A stretch of DNA of 15,260 nt from CAYGZM01 sp964354365 (lineage in GTDB: Bacteria > Planctomycetota > Phycisphaerae > Sedimentisphaerales > Anaerobacaceae). The stretch is taken from contig CAYGZM010000091.1 in NCBI GenBank assembly GCA_964354365.1, positions 1 through 15,260 of the forward strand, given 5' to 3'. Within the stretch, counting starts at the first letter, position 1. Each line of letters starts with the position of its first letter. The position numbers were made by a program, and so were the translations under genes. The notes beneath the pieces were generated by a model. That model saw only the letters and a program-made list of their open reading frames with translations, did not search any database and had not been told where the DNA came from. Positions 7,079 through 15,186 of the stretch are shown here, one piece after another.

Positions 7079-7364
7079 AAACCGCCGTTTTTGGGCGAAA
7101 ATCGAGGGTGGGCTGAAAGGCAGACACCATAGAAACACCCGTAACCGCAAAGCTCTTGAGTGCTGAACCGAGCTCAAACCCTCAAAGGCCAGCTTCGCCG
7201 CTGACTGCTCTTGTCGACCTATCTGATTTCTTGGGCGGCAATCACCTCCTTTTATTCACCTGAGCTCACTCATTCTGCCTTTCGGTCTTCGACCGCTTGG
7301 TTCTGTTGATGCTGAGGCAGATGGCTCGCTCAGGGTCCAATTCTCTCCAGGAGGTGATTGACCT
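7079..7364. other. Leader region of the primase gene pair
   Basis: No gene is supported here. It contains a short hairpin near 7083-7096 (CGCC/GGCG arms around a T-run), an inverted degenerate copy of the next gene's start (7189-7249), and a strong ribosome site, aggaggtgat at 7349-7358, just before ATG 7365. The promoter could not be located with confidence. Confidence 0.4.
7189..7249 (-). repeat. Degenerate inverted copy of the start of the 76-aa gene
   Basis: Read on the minus strand, this segment has ggaggtgattg, then agaaatcaga, then a gcagt..cggcga..agctg tract. They come in the same order and at similar spacing as 7350-7418 on the + strand (ribosome site and first codons of the 76-aa gene). 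The ATG is lost and a stop interrupts the copy. It looks like an old inverted duplication of a gene start. Confidence 0.4.
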
Positions 7365-7595
7365 ATGAAAGAAATCAGACATAGGCAAATTGGCAGTGCT
7401 GCGGGCGGCGACAAGCTGTTCTGGATTCTCTGGACAGAAACAGCGGATTGTGAAGGAAAGGTCAGAGCCACCAGCAAGAAAGAGGCTCTGAGGGTTTTCT
7501 ATGAACAGGATGAGCGAATTTCCAGGACTCTGGAATATCGTCGGAACAAACGCATACGCGGCATTATTGTTGAGGAGGTGCCAGAATGCAAATAG
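7365..7595 (+). CDS. Small protein of unknown function, coupled to the primase gene
   Basis: 76 aa, basic at the C-terminus, no membrane segment or signal. Readable parts are KLFWILWTETADCEGKVRAT, then SKKEALRVFYEQDERIS and RRNKRIRGIIVEEV. The middle looks like one small alpha/beta fold (two strands, then a helix beginning at SKKEALRVF). I do not recognise a family. A near-perfect Shine-Dalgarno (aggaggtgat) precedes the ATG by 6 bases. The last codons overlap the primase start by 10 bases, so the two are almost certainly translated together. A role as an accessory of the element's replication is an inference from position only. Confidence 0.72.
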   Translation: MKEIRHRQIGSAAGGDKLFWILWTETADCEGKVRATSKKEALRVFYEQDERISRTLEYRRNKRIRGIIVEEVPECK

Positions 7596-8566
7596 CAGAC
7601 AGCCGAAATCGCCAGAGCCCGATAGCCGCTGCCCGAGAAGCAGCGGCTCGCTACGTGGCGTGTATCTTTGAGCCCAACGATATCGTTGAGGTGCGGCGTC
7701 TGCCTTGTGGACGAAGTACATGGCACAGAGCAGATAAGCTGTCTGAAGCCATCCGAGACTTGATTTGTGAGAATCAGCAGGGGCAGCATATCTACGTGGG
7801 AGCCAACCCTCGGCGTTTCTGGGGTGGAACTCGGAGCAAAGATGTGGCGTGTGCCTGGTGCCTGTTCGTCGATTTTGACAGAATCGACCCGTATACTGCC
7901 CGAGATAGATGGTGTGATGCTGACATGCCAACGCCGACGCTGGTCATCGCATCGGGGCACGGTGTGCACACCTACTGGCGACTGGCCGAGCCAATAACAG
8001 ATATGATTCTCTGGACAAGGTGTCAGAAGAGGCTCATAGCTTTGCTCGGTTCGGACGGCGCCATTCATGACCCGGCCCGCATAATGCGATTGCCAGGATT
8101 CCTCAACCACAAAGAGCCTGTGGCAGCGTGCAGCATCGTAGACGACGATCCAGCAAGGATCTACGACCTGAAGCGTTTGATCCCTTTGGTGAGCAGCGCG
8201 ACCGAGGAGCGCGAAGACAGAGCCGCTCAAGCCACGTACAATCTGCAGAGACAGTCAAACGCCCCGCTCCATGATAGTAGATGTGCCATCGAAACGGCAA
8301 AACTGGCGGCAGCCAAGTGGCCGAGCGCAAGCAGAGGGGGCCGGAACGCTAGGGCATTCCAAAATGCAGCATACCTTGTCAAGAACCTCGGGCTGACAGA
8401 AGCGCAGGCCTGGCCGATCTTGCAGCAATGGAATTGCAGGAACAGACCCCCACTGCCGCAGTGGGAGCTTCGTCAGACGCTTCGAAATGCCAGGATTTAC
8501 GGGAGGCATCCGGTGCAAGGTGAGGTCAAATCACAAGAGGCCATTTGTAGCCCATCTGCTGCTTGA
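7586..8566 (+). CDS. RepB-like archaeo-eukaryotic-type DNA primase of a mobile element
   Basis: Predicted primase-polymerase that makes replication primers for a plasmid, phage or satellite, 326 aa. The AEP core is visible: metal-binding VDFD (95-98), SGHGVHTYW (123-131), and DPARIMRLPG..NHK (162-176) with its conserved Asp, Arg and Lys. Residues about 249-302 (SRGGRNARAFQNAAYLVKNL, then PILQQWNCRNRPPLPQWEL) resemble the PriCT-type C-terminal helical domain often found after such primases. ATG 7586 overlaps the upstream gene and has gaggaggtg (7572-7580) at good distance. Usual partners (a D5-like helicase, initiator or integrase) are absent, so the replication module is incomplete here. The fold is well supported; activity and element type are inferred. 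Confidence 0.82.
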   Translation: MQIADSRNRQSPIAAAREAAARYVACIFEPNDIVEVRRLPCGRSTWHRADKLSEAIRDLICENQQGQHIYVGANPRRFWGGTRSKDVACAWCLFVDFDRIDPYTARDRWCDADMPTPTLVIASGHGVHTYWRLAEPITDMILWTRCQKRLIALLGSDGAIHDPARIMRLPGFLNHKEPVAACSIVDDDPARIYDLKRLIPLVSSATEEREDRAAQATYNLQRQSNAPLHDSRCAIETAKLAAAKWPSASRGGRNARAFQNAAYLVKNLGLTEAQAWPILQQWNCRNRPPLPQWELRQTLRNARIYGRHPVQGEVKSQEAICSPSAA

Positions 8567-8971
8567 TCAGGCGTGTTTATCACCGTCCCTATCAGGCGCC
8601 TTTGACGCTGTATTCATCGCACCTTCCGATGCTCCATATTTATGCTTTGCGCTCTAAGCCCGGGTGCAGGCATGCACGTACAACTGCCGAAACCCGCTCA
8701 CTATTTTTGCAGGTCGGCCAGATGGCACCAGACGTAAGGAAGAATTTGAGGCATAGATGGAGACCAATAGCTTATCTTCCTTTGGCATCGTCAGAGTGGC
8801 CTTCATGCAGCGCGAAGTGATGGCATGGTCGCAGCCGTACCGAATCCTTCACGAAATTTAGGAGGAACAACGTTGCCCCAGACCCTTCAACTGGATTTTT
8901 CCTCAATCCTGACTTTGCGTTAGCCGATATTGAACATGGCAGTAATACGGTCTTGAAAGAGAGGGTTTTGT
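8567..8971. other. Gene-poor gap between the primase and YaaC-like genes
   Basis: About 405 bases without a recognised gene. A 34-codon frame starts at ATG 8757 after gagg (8747-8750) and stops at 8859-8861; its product starts METNSLSSFGIVRVAFMQRE and is not recognised. Immediately after is a strong aggagg (8863-8868) with only a TTG start and a 17-codon frame behind it. A start-less frame runs open from about 8825 into the YaaC-like gene (includes FFLNPDFALADIEHGSNTVL). These look like remains of decayed genes. The YaaC-like gene's ribosome site, gagagg, is at 8959-8964. Confidence 0.35.
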
Positions 8972-10051
8972 ATGGCTGGAAGATATCGGCGAGCTCGTAC
9001 AGGGCAACGGGTGACCGTTTCAGGAGCACCGGTTCCTTTTACCTTCTGGCCGGACTCTTACATTGCCCGAGGACGTATTGTCACCTCGGATCCATGGTCT
9101 TGCCTTCTTAGCCACGTGTGCTCCAGCGTATCTTCTGTGAAGCGGCGGAAACGTGCATTAGCTTTTCTGGAGCAAGCACAGGACTTCCACTTTGCGGCAG
9201 CAACGCCAAGAATGGGCGCACGGTCACTGCTTTACTATTACTCCTTTATGAACCTCGTAAAGGCCTGCCTAACCGTTCAGACAGGCCTGGATCTTACAAA
9301 GTGCATTCATGGATTAAGGGAGCCTGCGGCAAACATACGCAGCAGATTGACAATCACTTCACAAGTTGTCCAGATCGATGAGGCGCATGGCAATCGCTTG
9401 CAACTGTATCGAGAATTCATGAAAGTGTGTGGTTTCCCTGTACCACGTAATCCTGCTTCTACCAAAGTGGTGGATCTTTTGGAACAGATAGTCGGCATAC
9501 ATGGCATCTGGAGCCATACGCTCGGACGAACGCGCAAATACTTCGCAATAAAGGAGATCATCTTTGAGCACGACCCCTCAGCAAGGGAGGTCTGGATTTC
9601 ACTCTTCGTGGACAGAAGTGAAATTGGTGATGCTGCTTCTGCAATCCAGAGGCATATGACCTCATTCGAGGAAGTTGAATCGCCGGTCAGAGACTGGAGA
9701 CGCTACGAGTCCAAGCCAATCCGATACACCAAAAGTCCGAAGCAGGTCTTGAGAAAGCTCGTCCTCTCGACCTGGAAGGATATATGGAGCGAGTTGAGGC
9801 CGGGCAGATATCAGTGGTGGATAAGCTCGATTGACAAGAATAAACGGCGTGCCCAACTGGCTTCAGGCTATCAAGCCATGTTCTTCCTCGGCTCTATTGC
9901 AAGATACCGACCCGACGATCTATACAAGCTTCTGGAGGGCAGACATGGATGGATGTTACAGGAATTCATCAATACCCAACCCCTTCAGTTCATATACTTC
10001 TTAGGTAGCGGGTTCATCGATGGCGAGATGGTGGTCCCTGAACTCGTTTAG
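8972..10051 (+). CDS. YaaC-like protein, function unknown
   Basis: 359 aa, soluble, no signal peptide. The N-terminal part, SDPWSCLLSHVCSSVSSVKR, then ALAFLEQAQDFHFAA and LLYYYSFMNLVKACLTV (residues about 86-102), matches the helical opening of the YaaC family (PF14175), which has no established biochemical role. The remainder is a helix-rich basic region (KPIRYTKSPKQVLRKLVLST) ending in FIYFLGSGFIDGEMVVPELV. ATG 8972 follows gagagg by 7 bases. It stands alone between a mobile-element primase and an IS3 fragment. That setting suggests accessory cargo, but nothing in the sequence shows a toxin, nuclease or defence function. Assignment is by recalled pattern. Confidence 0.65.
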   Translation: MAGRYRRARTGQRVTVSGAPVPFTFWPDSYIARGRIVTSDPWSCLLSHVCSSVSSVKRRKRALAFLEQAQDFHFAAATPRMGARSLLYYYSFMNLVKACLTVQTGLDLTKCIHGLREPAANIRSRLTITSQVVQIDEAHGNRLQLYREFMKVCGFPVPRNPASTKVVDLLEQIVGIHGIWSHTLGRTRKYFAIKEIIFEHDPSAREVWISLFVDRSEIGDAASAIQRHMTSFEEVESPVRDWRRYESKPIRYTKSPKQVLRKLVLSTWKDIWSELRPGRYQWWISSIDKNKRRAQLASGYQAMFFLGSIARYRPDDLYKLLEGRHGWMLQEFINTQPLQFIYFLGSGFIDGEMVVPELV

Positions 10052-10163
10052 CAAACAAGTTAGGACTGGACAACAACAACTTACTTACTTTCTGAGGTTC
10101 CTTCCCGAATTCTGCTTCGTTGTGCTGGAGGTCTCTGATCTGCCCCCTTTCTGGGCCCCGTGT

Positions 10164-10370
10164 CTATGAGAGGATTCTCCAGTCCTGTACTCCATCGAGT
10201 ACTGGCGTATGCGGCCTGATACAGCCGGCCTGGCGGCACAGTTCGGCAAAGCCTGCCGGTGTTATGTGACGCAGATTGCTGTGCAGCCGATGGTGACTGT
10301 AATCCATTCGCCAACGCTCCACAGCATATCTCAACTCATCGATGGCATCGTTCTTTGAAGGTCGCCGACG
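10164..10370 (-). pseudogene. C-terminal fragment of an IS3-family transposase (OrfB)
   Basis: On the minus strand the frame reads RPSKNDAIDELRYAVERWRM, then DYSHHRLHSNLRHITPAGFA and ELCRQAG, stopping at TAG 10164-10166. The 'W..DY...R.HS.L...TPA.FA' pattern is the tail of the IS3/IS407-type integrase core (rve_3 region), including the end of the domain after the catalytic Glu. The catalytic Asp residues and OrfA are missing. The fragment begins only a few bases downstream of the Gfo/Idh stop codon, so an IS3-type element was largely deleted here. No inverted repeat end could be assigned. Confidence 0.75.
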
Positions 10371-10383
10371 AAGGCCAAAGATC

Positions 10384-11691
10384 TCAGATCATGTCGTAGT
10401 CGTAGGGTTTTCGCATGGTACGGGTAAGGTGTTTGTTGGCTTCGTCGTCGCCGATGAATTGTTCTTTGGCAGGGTCCCATTTGAGTTTTCGGCCGAGGCG
10501 GATGGCAATGACACCAAGGTGACAAAGACTGGCCGAGCGGTGGCCGATCTCGGCCGGGCAAATCGTAGGCTTGCGGGTTTTGACACAGTCGATGAAGTTG
10601 GCCATGTGGTCGTTGCTGACATAGACGTGGGGGGCGTCTTCGGGGAGTTTCTTCGTAAGAAGGGAACGGTCGCTGGCGGTTATGACGCCTCGCGTGACCC
10701 AGATCCAGCCGTCGGCACCATGGAACTTGATACCGTGCTGCTGGCCGTTGGGGTCCTTGACGCCGCCGTGCCATTCGCTGGCGGTGGTGCTGTTGCAGGT
10801 GTGAACGACGCCGTTATCGTACGTATAGGTGACGGTATATTCGCTGGCGGCGGTGAAGCCTCCAGGGATCATGTCGACGAGTTGTTTGCCTTCGACGGAA
10901 ACAGGACCGGAGAGGTCTTTTTCGAGGGCCCAAAGGACGATGTCGTTGTGGTGTGCACCCCAGTCGGTCATCGTTCCGCCGGAGTAGTCCCACCAGTAGC
11001 GGAAGCTGAAGTGGGTGCGTTCTTTGACGTACGGGGTCTCGGGGGTCTGGCCCATCCAGAAGTCGTAGTCGAAGCCTTCGGGGACTTTGGAGGTCTGGAA
11101 GGGGCCTTGTCGGAAGCCAGCCGGGAGCCAGACTTCGACTTTGCTGATCTTGCCGATGCGGCCGTTGCGGACGAGGTCGCAGGCCAGCCGGAAGTGGGCA
11201 TCGCTGCGCTGCTGGGTACCGGTCTGTAGGATACGGTTGGTTTGACGCTGGACTTCGACCAGACGCTTGCCTTCGTCGATGGTGAGGGTCAGTGGTTTTT
11301 CGCAGTAGATGTCTTTGCCAGATTTCATGGCGGCCATGGCGACGAGGGTGTGCCAGTGGTCGACGGTTCCGCAGATGACGGCGTCTATGTCGTCGCGTTC
11401 GAGGAGCTTGCGGAAGTCGGAGTAGCCTTCAGCACCGGGGAAGTCCCTTTGGGCGGTTGCGAGGTGGCGGGCGTCGACGTCGCAGACCGCGACGATTTTG
11501 CCGTGGCGCGAGGCGTTTTTGGCGTCGCCGCAACCCTGTCCACCGCATCCGATGAGGCCCAAGCGGACGGTTTCACTGGGCGCGGCAGAGGATTGTCCGC
11601 TGAACCAGGCGGGCAGGGAGAGGGCGGCCATTGACACGGCGGAGTGCTTGAGGAAATCGCGTCGTGAAGAGGCATTACCGTGTGTATCCAT
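10384..11691 (-). CDS. Tat-exported Gfo/Idh/MocA-family oxidoreductase (first copy)
   Basis: NAD(P)-dependent oxidoreductase that probably oxidises or epimerises a sugar or sugar derivative, 435 aa. The leader SSRRDFLKHSAVSMAALSLP is a twin-arginine signal, so it is exported folded. The Rossmann domain has LGLIGCGGQG (45-53) and the family EKP motif at 131-133 (DIYCEKPLTLTI). DWGAHHNDIVLWAL (243-256) carries the His/Asp region near the active site. The C-terminal part has the bacterial-type Gfo/Idh alpha/beta domain common in Planctomycetes and Bacteroidetes. ATG 11691 has aaggag about 6 bases upstream. Its 3' end abuts the IS3 fragment. It is separated by 335 bases from the minus-strand cluster upstream, so it likely has its own promoter. 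The substrate is not readable. Confidence 0.92.
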   Translation of the reverse strand: MDTHGNASSRRDFLKHSAVSMAALSLPAWFSGQSSAAPSETVRLGLIGCGGQGCGDAKNASRHGKIVAVCDVDARHLATAQRDFPGAEGYSDFRKLLERDDIDAVICGTVDHWHTLVAMAAMKSGKDIYCEKPLTLTIDEGKRLVEVQRQTNRILQTGTQQRSDAHFRLACDLVRNGRIGKISKVEVWLPAGFRQGPFQTSKVPEGFDYDFWMGQTPETPYVKERTHFSFRYWWDYSGGTMTDWGAHHNDIVLWALEKDLSGPVSVEGKQLVDMIPGGFTAASEYTVTYTYDNGVVHTCNSTTASEWHGGVKDPNGQQHGIKFHGADGWIWVTRGVITASDRSLLTKKLPEDAPHVYVSNDHMANFIDCVKTRKPTICPAEIGHRSASLCHLGVIAIRLGRKLKWDPAKEQFIGDDEANKHLTRTMRKPYDYDMI

Positions 11692-12026
11692 TGGTGGCTC
11701 CTTATGCGAATGTAAGGTTGATTATGATCGGATTGGATTGCATATCTGGAGATTAGCAGAAACCGCGGCGGGGTGCAAGTGGGTGGAATTACGCCTCGAA
11801 ACGGGTTAGGCCGGGGCAACCAACTCTCGCCGCCCTAACCGTAAGCTGGGAGCGAGAGAAAGCTTAAGGCAGAAACTTGCTGGGTCCAACTCGAGCCAGC
11901 CACTCTACCTTTCAAATCGGCAACACAACTACAATATCTTCCAGAACTGCAGACACTTTTTTGGTCGTCACTGATAGCGCAGGGAGCAACAACAAAACAG
12001 TCCACGAAATCTGACACTGTGCCAGG
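11692..12026. other. Intergenic region upstream of the first Gfo/Idh gene
   Basis: About 335 bases with no supported gene. It should hold the promoter of the first Gfo/Idh gene and the end of the UroD transcript. The only structure noted is a 7-bp inverted repeat, CTCTCGC (11824-11830) with GCGAGAG (11852-11858), 21-base loop. It has no T-run, so it is not a typical intrinsic terminator. Confidence 0.35.
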
Positions 12027-13124
12027 TTAGCGGGCTTTGCGTCCTTGCCATTTGCGGATCTGGGCGGCCTTGTCAAATACCTCTTCTTTGCTAATCCCAG
12101 CTTCGTCATACATGGCAAAGATGTTGTCGTCCGGGGTTTCCGGGGGCACAGTGTGAGAGGCGGCAAAGATGTAGCCCCCACCATCAGTGGTCATGCCTTC
12201 AAGCAGTTCAGCCGTGGCTTTGCGCACCTGACTGGCCGTGCCGTTAGGTAGTACCCCCTGCGTGTCGACGCCGCCCATGAAAGCGAGTTCCTTACCGAAT
12301 TCCTTCTTCAACTCCAGAGGGTTCATACCCGGACAATTACATTGAATCGGATTCAGTACGTCCACGCCGATTTCTATCAAGTCGCCAATGATGGGCCGGA
12401 TAGAACCGCAGGAGTGGAATGCCACGTAAATACCATGTTTCTTGCCCACCTCAGCGTTCTGCTTCAAGAAGGGCTTTACCATGTGCCTCCAGGTATCCGG
12501 GCTCATCAGCATGGACTGCTGACCGGCAGCATCATCGCCGAGCCAAAGCCAGTCCAGGTCAAACCGCTGACAGGCTGCTTCCGACAGGCTTATAGAGAAT
12601 TCTGCGCATCGCCTGAACATTGCTTGACTCACGTCAGGATTAAGTGCAATCTCCGTCAGCGTCTTTTCCATGCCACGTAGCCGCCAGTACATCTCAAATA
12701 CGCAGGGTGATACATCGCAGCCAATAAAATAGTCGTCTTGAAATTCCATCACCGGCTTCATCAAATCCACGAGCGCATCGATGCGCTCGAAAGGAAACCT
12801 GTACTGCCGAACCTGTCTTTCGCTGCTCTCAGCCAGGGGGAATTTTGAAATCTGGTTGAAACCGCCGATGCGGGTCCATTCTATCCCCCACTCATCCACG
12901 TGCGAGTCGCCATCACGCTCGTGGACAACCCCCTCCATTGCGTAGTTATTATGCACCCACGTCTGGCGGATATCATCCCCCATCGCCGCTGGCACATATT
13001 TGGCCGGAATCTCCAGAAGCGTTGCCAGCCTCTGGGCGGTTTGAGGGTGGTACCACATAAAGATCGGGACTCGGTCTGTAGGCTTGCGCTGCAGCGCTGA
13101 ATGTACACGCTCTTTTGAGGTCAT
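12027..13124 (-). CDS. Uroporphyrinogen decarboxylase-family protein, probable corrinoid methyltransferase type
   Basis: 365 aa with the UroD/MtaA TIM-barrel pattern (PF01208). It starts MTSKERVHSALQRKPTDRVP. VAFHSCGSIRP (234-244) gives a HxCG zinc-site motif as in methylcobamide methyltransferases. GGVDTQGVLPNGT (284-296) and GGGYIFAASHTVPPETP (315-331) are typical of this non-haem subgroup. True haem-pathway enzymes have a different N-terminal arginine motif. A role in methyl transfer from methylated substrates to a corrinoid is inferred from family knowledge. I chose ATG 13124 because the conserved start lies there and aggaa precedes it by 6 bases. An upstream start at 13217 would overlap the Gfo/Idh gene by 62 bases. 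It sits 31 bases after that gene, as in an operon. Confidence 0.87.
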   Translation of the reverse strand: MTSKERVHSALQRKPTDRVPIFMWYHPQTAQRLATLLEIPAKYVPAAMGDDIRQTWVHNNYAMEGVVHERDGDSHVDEWGIEWTRIGGFNQISKFPLAESSERQVRQYRFPFERIDALVDLMKPVMEFQDDYFIGCDVSPCVFEMYWRLRGMEKTLTEIALNPDVSQAMFRRCAEFSISLSEAACQRFDLDWLWLGDDAAGQQSMLMSPDTWRHMVKPFLKQNAEVGKKHGIYVAFHSCGSIRPIIGDLIEIGVDVLNPIQCNCPGMNPLELKKEFGKELAFMGGVDTQGVLPNGTASQVRKATAELLEGMTTDGGGYIFAASHTVPPETPDDNIFAMYDEAGISKEEVFDKAAQIRKWQGRKAR

Positions 13125-13155
13125 TTGCGTTTCCTGCTGAATTGCCTGGCGCATC

Positions 13156-14484
13156 TCACAAATGCCAAGGCGACCGTATTGCCCGAGACAGTAACCGATT
13201 GGCGTCATCATCGTCAACGAAACGTTCCCCCTGAGCCTCCCATTTCACTCTCCGGCCCAAGCGTGCAGAAATCTCAGCCAGGTTACACGTCGTCGTAGCG
13301 TTGTGCCCGACATCGGGAGAAGCCGCCGCAGGCTGGCGCGTCTTGAGGCAGTCCAGGAAGTTACGATGGTGTCCGGGGCTGGCATAGAGGAGGATCTCGC
13401 TCGGGCCAATCACGGACTTCAAAACCTCCGTGGGACTGGCACTCACGGTTCCACCACCAGTGATGTGAATCCAGCCCTCCGTTCCAATAAAGCGGATGCC
13501 ATCAGGGTGCGGATTGCCCTCGCTACTGTAACTCATGCGTACGCCATTACTGTAGCTGACTTCTGACCGCCAAGCGATGGCATCATCAACCAGCCCATCA
13601 GCGGGAATCTTCACAGACGAAGTGTGTATCTCCACAGGCCTGATCTCATCACCTATGCCCCATTGGGCAATGTCAACAAAGTGAACGCCGTTACTGCTAA
13701 TGAATCCGACTGTGTAATCGGAGATATAGTACCAGTAACACAACTCATTGCCGCGGGCAACACGCTGTGGACTAAAGGGTACTGTTAGGGCCGGTCCCAG
13801 CCACAGGTCGTAGTCAAAGCCCTCAGGCATTAAGGTTGTAGGGAAGTTTCGCCCCACCTGAACTCCTCTGTTTACCCCGATGATCCCGACCTCCACGCTT
13901 GTCAGTTGCCCAATTCGGCCGTTGCGCACCAGCTCACAGGCATGGCGGAAAACCTCGCCGGACCGGCGCTGTAGTCCAGTCTGTAGAATCCGTCCGTACC
14001 TTGCAGCAACCTCTACCACGCGCCTGCCCTCGGCTACTGTATGCGTGAGGGGCTTCTCCACATAGACGTCCTTGCCCGCTTGCATAGCCGCAATAGCCTG
14101 CACAGCGTGCCAGTGGTCGGGTGTAGCAATACAAACAGCGTCGATATCCTCGCGAGCCAGCAGGTCGCGAAAGTCACTGTAATCGTCACAAACAGTGCCC
14201 TCATAAACTTGGTTGATCTGGTTGCGATAGGCCTCGCGTCTGGTCACCACCGGATCAGAGACCGCGATGATTCGTGTGTCTTTCTCGGCCAGAAATGACT
14301 CCCGATGGTGCCCATTGATATTGCCTGCTCCTACCAGGCCGAGGGTGATGCGTTCACTTGGTGCAACTTCTCCCCCGCCGCCGAGCACAGAAGCTGGGAC
14401 AATGTAGGGAAAGGCTGCGGTGCCAGCCACACCCAGTAGAGTACTTCTCATGAAGCGACGTCGCGTTATTCTCTGATTACTCAT
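13156..14484 (-). CDS. Tat-exported Gfo/Idh/MocA-family oxidoreductase (second copy)
   Basis: 442 aa, NAD(P)-dependent sugar or polyol oxidoreductase family. The leader QRITRRRFMRSTLLGVAGTA is a twin-arginine signal. The nucleotide-binding loop is LGLVGAGNINGHH (48-60), a less glycine-rich version of GxGxxG. EKP lies at 143-145 (DVYVEKPLTHTV), and SNGVHFVDIAQWGIG (264-278) is the second family motif. The C-terminus ends LLSRAIRSPWHL, typical of this planctomycete-rich subgroup. It is a diverged paralogue of the copy at 10384-11691, with shared blocks such as the HWHA/HWHT loop, ELVRNGRIG and PEGFDYD. The ribosome site is weak. It is 131 bases downstream of the DUF2284 gene and 31 upstream of the UroD gene, so probably part of the same transcript. 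Confidence 0.92.
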   Translation of the reverse strand: MSNQRITRRRFMRSTLLGVAGTAAFPYIVPASVLGGGGEVAPSERITLGLVGAGNINGHHRESFLAEKDTRIIAVSDPVVTRREAYRNQINQVYEGTVCDDYSDFRDLLAREDIDAVCIATPDHWHAVQAIAAMQAGKDVYVEKPLTHTVAEGRRVVEVAARYGRILQTGLQRRSGEVFRHACELVRNGRIGQLTSVEVGIIGVNRGVQVGRNFPTTLMPEGFDYDLWLGPALTVPFSPQRVARGNELCYWYYISDYTVGFISSNGVHFVDIAQWGIGDEIRPVEIHTSSVKIPADGLVDDAIAWRSEVSYSNGVRMSYSSEGNPHPDGIRFIGTEGWIHITGGGTVSASPTEVLKSVIGPSEILLYASPGHHRNFLDCLKTRQPAAASPDVGHNATTTCNLAEISARLGRRVKWEAQGERFVDDDDANRLLSRAIRSPWHL

Positions 14485-14615
14485 TTGTCTGTTCTTCGAT
14501 ACTGTCTAAGCACCATCAAGACTTACGCAGGACATACGCCATCTTTAAGGAACACAAGGTTAATTATGCCGTACTCTGTATCCAGACTCGGCCGCGCCTC
14601 ATCTGTGTAACGAAC

Positions 14616-15164
14616 CTATTGGTCCACAAGGATCAACCCGTAATAGTGCGGGCATTGCCGCGTCGACTGCACTACCTCGATCGGAAAACCAACCTTCTTC
14701 ACGGTCGAGAAGACGTCTATCCCACAGGCTTCCATGGCAGGCCGGGCCCGCTCGGCATGCCGGCACTGCTCTTCATCGACAGGGCACTTTTTGCAGAAGT
14801 AGCAAGGGCCTGCACCAAGCCCAAAAGCCTTCCAAGCCCCTCGCAGGAAGATTTCACGCTCAAGGTCAGCGACTATTGCCTTTACATCCGCATCCGAATC
14901 AAAGTGCATCAGAATTCCCCTACCGTAGGCATCCAGCACTTTTCGCATCTGATCCGGTGTCGGCGTGAACGGCGGACAAACCAGACATTGCCCGTAACCA
15001 TCACATCCGAATTGGCACTTCAGCCGCACCCAAGGGGCAGTCTCAACGTCCGACGGTGAAATGACGCAACCATCCTTCACGCCGGTTTTCCGCTTTACGA
15101 GGTTACACAATTCTCTATTAGAGAACTCACCTGGTCGTGCTGGAACTTTACGTTTGCGACTCAC
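14616..15164 (-). CDS. DUF2284 predicted metal-binding protein
   Basis: 182 aa, soluble, rich in cysteine. The first cluster is C50, C54, C60 and C63 in KCQFGCDGYGQCLVCPPFTP. The second is C121, C124, C127, C134 and C147, around GAGPCYFCKKCPVDEEQC and MEACGIDVFST. This matches the DUF2284 family (PF10050) along its full length, ending PHYYGLILVDQ. Two iron-sulfur or zinc sites are likely. The family often neighbours corrinoid methyltransferase and activation genes, which fits the UroD-type protein downstream; this is recalled context. I chose GTG 15164 because ggag (15173-15176) lies 8 bases upstream. An ATG at 15230 falls inside the preceding gene's reading frame. Confidence 0.85.
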   Translation of the reverse strand: MSRKRKVPARPGEFSNRELCNLVKRKTGVKDGCVISPSDVETAPWVRLKCQFGCDGYGQCLVCPPFTPTPDQMRKVLDAYGRGILMHFDSDADVKAIVADLEREIFLRGAWKAFGLGAGPCYFCKKCPVDEEQCRHAERARPAMEACGIDVFSTVKKVGFPIEVVQSTRQCPHYYGLILVDQ

Positions 15165-15186
15165 TTTCTCTGCTCCACGGTTAAAT

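Noticed and set aside
6208..7080. A 290-residue + strand open frame across the IS
   Set aside because: It is antisense to the IS5-family transposase and runs through the terminal inverted repeat; the minus-strand frames carry the DDE motifs.
10342..11229. A 295-residue + strand open frame
   Set aside because: It is antisense to the well-supported Gfo/Idh gene, and its valine/glycine/aspartate-rich translation is a by-product of the GC-rich codon use there.
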